Of a stretch of DNA of 6,931 nt, positions 5,753 to 6,931 are shown one piece after another. Source of the DNA: Actinomycetes bacterium (GTDB lineage Bacteria; Actinomycetota; Actinomycetes; Actinomycetales; Cellulomonadaceae); assembly GCA_023389545.1 (NCBI GenBank), contig JAEWEI010000181.1:1-6931 (forward strand), in the 5' to 3' direction. Position 1 is the stretch's first letter; each line of letters starts with the position of its first letter. The position numbers were made by a program, and so were the translations under genes. Under the pieces are notes generated by a model, which was not told the origin of the DNA, made no database searches, and worked only from the letters and a program-made list of their open reading frames with translations.

Positions 5753-6769
5753 GTGCGCATCGTCATCACCGAGTGCGACCACGACACGTTCACCGCCGAG
5801 CAGGCAGTGGTGGACGCGGCCGGGGCCGATCTCGTCCTCACCCAGTCCCGGGACGCCGCCGAGCTGGTCGCCAACGCGGCCGGCGCCCAGGGCATCCTCG
5901 TCCAGTACGCGAACATCACCGCCGAGGTCATGGACGCGCTGCCTGATCTGCGCGCCATCGGGCGGTACGGCGTGGGCGTCGACTCGGTCGACGTCGCGGC
6001 GGCGACCGAGCGCGGCATCGCCGTGTGCAACGTGCCGGACTACGGCACCGAGGCGGTCTCTGACCATGCGATCGGCATGGCGCTGGCCGTGGCCCGGGGC
6101 ATTCCGCGCCTCGACCGCGGGGTGCGCGCCGGCTCCTTCGACCTGGTCGCGGTGCGCCCGCTGTTCCAGACCCGCGACCGGGTGTTCGGCGTCATCGGCA
6201 TGGGGCTGATTGGCACCGCGACGGCCCGCAAGGCCGCCGGCCTGGGGTATGAGGTCATCGGCTACGACGTGGCCGCCGAGCCGGGCGCGGCGACGTTCCA
6301 CGGCTTCCCGTCGGTGTCGCTCACGGAGCTGCTCGAGCGCTCGCAGGTGGTCTCGGTGCACGTGCCGCTCACCGAGAGCACGCGCGGCATGATCGGCGCC
6401 GCCGAGCTCGCGCTGCTGCGGGAGGACGCGATCGTGGTCAACACCGCGCGTGGCGGCGTGATCGACCCGGACGCCCTGGTCGAGGTGCTGGCCGCCGGCC
6501 GCATCCGGGGCGCGGGCATCGACGTGCACGTCACCGAGCCGATCCCCGCCGACGACCCCCTCACCGGCTTCGACAACGTGGTGCTCACCCCGCACCTCGC
6601 CTGGTACACGGAGGAGTCGTACGACGAGTTGAAGCGGCGCACCGTCGAGAACGTCGTCGAGGTCTGCGCGGACCGGGCGCCGCGCAACATCGTCAACCCC
6701 GAGGTCCTCGGGGCCCCCGGGCGGAACGCCACGTGCCCGCCCGCCACCACCAGCACGACAGGAGCATGA
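5753..6769 (+). CDS. CtBP-like D-isomer-specific 2-hydroxyacid dehydrogenase (NAD-dependent)
   Basis: Cytoplasmic oxidoreductase that interconverts a D-2-hydroxyacid and its 2-keto acid. The fold is complete in 338 residues: split catalytic domain (about 1-100 and 285-320) around a Rossmann domain. GVIGMGLIG (146-154) binds NAD, and D172 after the second strand favours NAD over NADP. The catalytic trio is present: R233 in TARGG, E262 in TEP, H281 in TPHLAW. The segment RYGVGVDSVDVAAATERGIAVCNVPDYGTE (about 71-100) is typical of the CtBP/3-phosphoglycerate dehydrogenase-like branch. The start is GTG with AAGGAAG at 5742-5748. The last 19 or so residues after NPEVL form a Pro/Thr-rich tail beyond the usual fold. 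Its role beside kduI and kduD is not established; reduction or oxidation of a keto acid from the pathway, or of glyoxylate or hydroxypyruvate, is possible. It is unlikely to be the serine-pathway SerA, as it lacks a regulatory domain. Confidence 0.9.
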   Translation: MRIVITECDHDTFTAEQAVVDAAGADLVLTQSRDAAELVANAAGAQGILVQYANITAEVMDALPDLRAIGRYGVGVDSVDVAAATERGIAVCNVPDYGTEAVSDHAIGMALAVARGIPRLDRGVRAGSFDLVAVRPLFQTRDRVFGVIGMGLIGTATARKAAGLGYEVIGYDVAAEPGAATFHGFPSVSLTELLERSQVVSVHVPLTESTRGMIGAAELALLREDAIVVNTARGGVIDPDALVEVLAAGRIRGAGIDVHVTEPIPADDPLTGFDNVVLTPHLAWYTEESYDELKRRTVENVVEVCADRAPRNIVNPEVLGAPGRNATCPPATTSTTGA

Positions 6770-6770
6770 C

Positions 6771-6931
6771 GTGAGCAGCATGAAGGCGGCCGTCTGGACC
6801 GCCACGGACGAGGTCGCCGTCACCAGCATCGCGATGCCCGAGGTCCCCGAGGGGTGGGCCCTGGTCAAGGTCGCGTACAACGGCATCTGCGGCACCGACC
6901 TGTCGATCCTGCACGGCAAGCACCCGCGCGC
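6771..6931 (+). CDS. Zinc-type medium-chain alcohol/polyol dehydrogenase, N-terminal part (cut by window edge)
   Basis: The first 53 codons of a medium-chain dehydrogenase run off the window end. The start is GTG 6771 with AGGAG at 6760-6764, six bases away; an in-frame ATG follows at 6780 (residue 4) and is an alternative start with poorer spacing. The ATG at 6766 is out of frame and meets a stop at once. The translated end has VKVAYNGICGTDLSILHGK (32-50), the characteristic N-terminal zinc-binding segment with catalytic ligand C40 and the Gly-Thr-Asp that follows it in threonine, sorbitol and butanediol dehydrogenase relatives. Downstream zinc ligands (GHE) lie outside. The gene starts one base after the upstream stop, so the two are probably translated together. 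In uronate loci such enzymes can oxidise L-galactonate or L-gulonate at C5, but specificity cannot be read from this fragment. Confidence 0.85.
   Translation, partial: MSSMKAAVWTATDEVAVTSIAMPEVPEGWALVKVAYNGICGTDLSILHGKHPR

Noticed and set aside
5726..6919. Long open frame on the minus strand (397 codons) opposite the hydroxyacid dehydrogenase
   Set aside because: It is antisense to a gene with an intact catalytic set, has an Arg/Gly/His-rich composition typical of shadow frames in GC-rich DNA, and shows no recognisable domain.
1..6931. tRNA, rRNA, CRISPR, insertion sequence or attachment site
   Set aside because: Nearly all the window is coding for metabolic genes, and the short gaps contain no cloverleaf, regular repeat-spacer units, transposase frame or terminal inverted repeats.

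Overview
This window is high-GC DNA with strong Shine-Dalgarno sites, some GTG starts, and a solute-binding protein that is a lipoprotein with a Gram-positive style lipobox. Together these suggest an actinobacterium, perhaps in the Micrococcales; the genus is inference only. All eight genes lie on the + strand, tightly packed, and form one catabolic locus for acidic sugars (4-deoxy-5-ketouronates and related hexuronates).

Layout. Positions 56-2969 hold a complete tripartite TRAP transporter: lipoprotein receptor (DctP type), small membrane subunit (DctQ) and large membrane subunit (DctM). These are separated by 25 and 15 bases and probably co-transcribed. A 12-bp perfect (15-bp with one G-U) GC-rich hairpin at 2981-3015 probably ends that transcript. 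The 148-base gap then carries an AT-rich TATATATA element and leads to kduI (3118-3957), an IclR-family regulator (4047-4835), kduD (4900-5691), a CtBP-like D-2-hydroxyacid dehydrogenase (5753-6769), and the first 53 codons of a zinc-type medium-chain dehydrogenase (6771 to the window edge).

How they work together. KduI isomerises 5-keto-4-deoxyuronate to 2,5-diketo-3-deoxygluconate, and KduD reduces that to 2-keto-3-deoxygluconate (KDG). This is the standard middle section of pectin and unsaturated-uronate breakdown. The TRAP system is inferred to import the acid sugar, and the IclR protein to sense an intermediate, as KdgR (also IclR family) does in enterobacteria. The two further dehydrogenases have no fixed place in that pathway and are the main functional unknown. 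No lyase, unsaturated glucuronyl hydrolase, KdgF, KDG kinase or KDPG aldolase is present, so the locus must extend beyond the window or rely on genes elsewhere.

The non-coding gaps are short but structured: an 18-base palindrome before dctP, two 12-base dyads before iclR, a perfect 10-bp inverted repeat before kduD, and an exact-boundary tandem 16/17-base duplication before the hydroxyacid dehydrogenase. I see no RNA genes, mobile elements or CRISPR. The biochemistry is largely recognisable; I found no clearly new system, and the most open questions are the extra dehydrogenases and the candidate operators.
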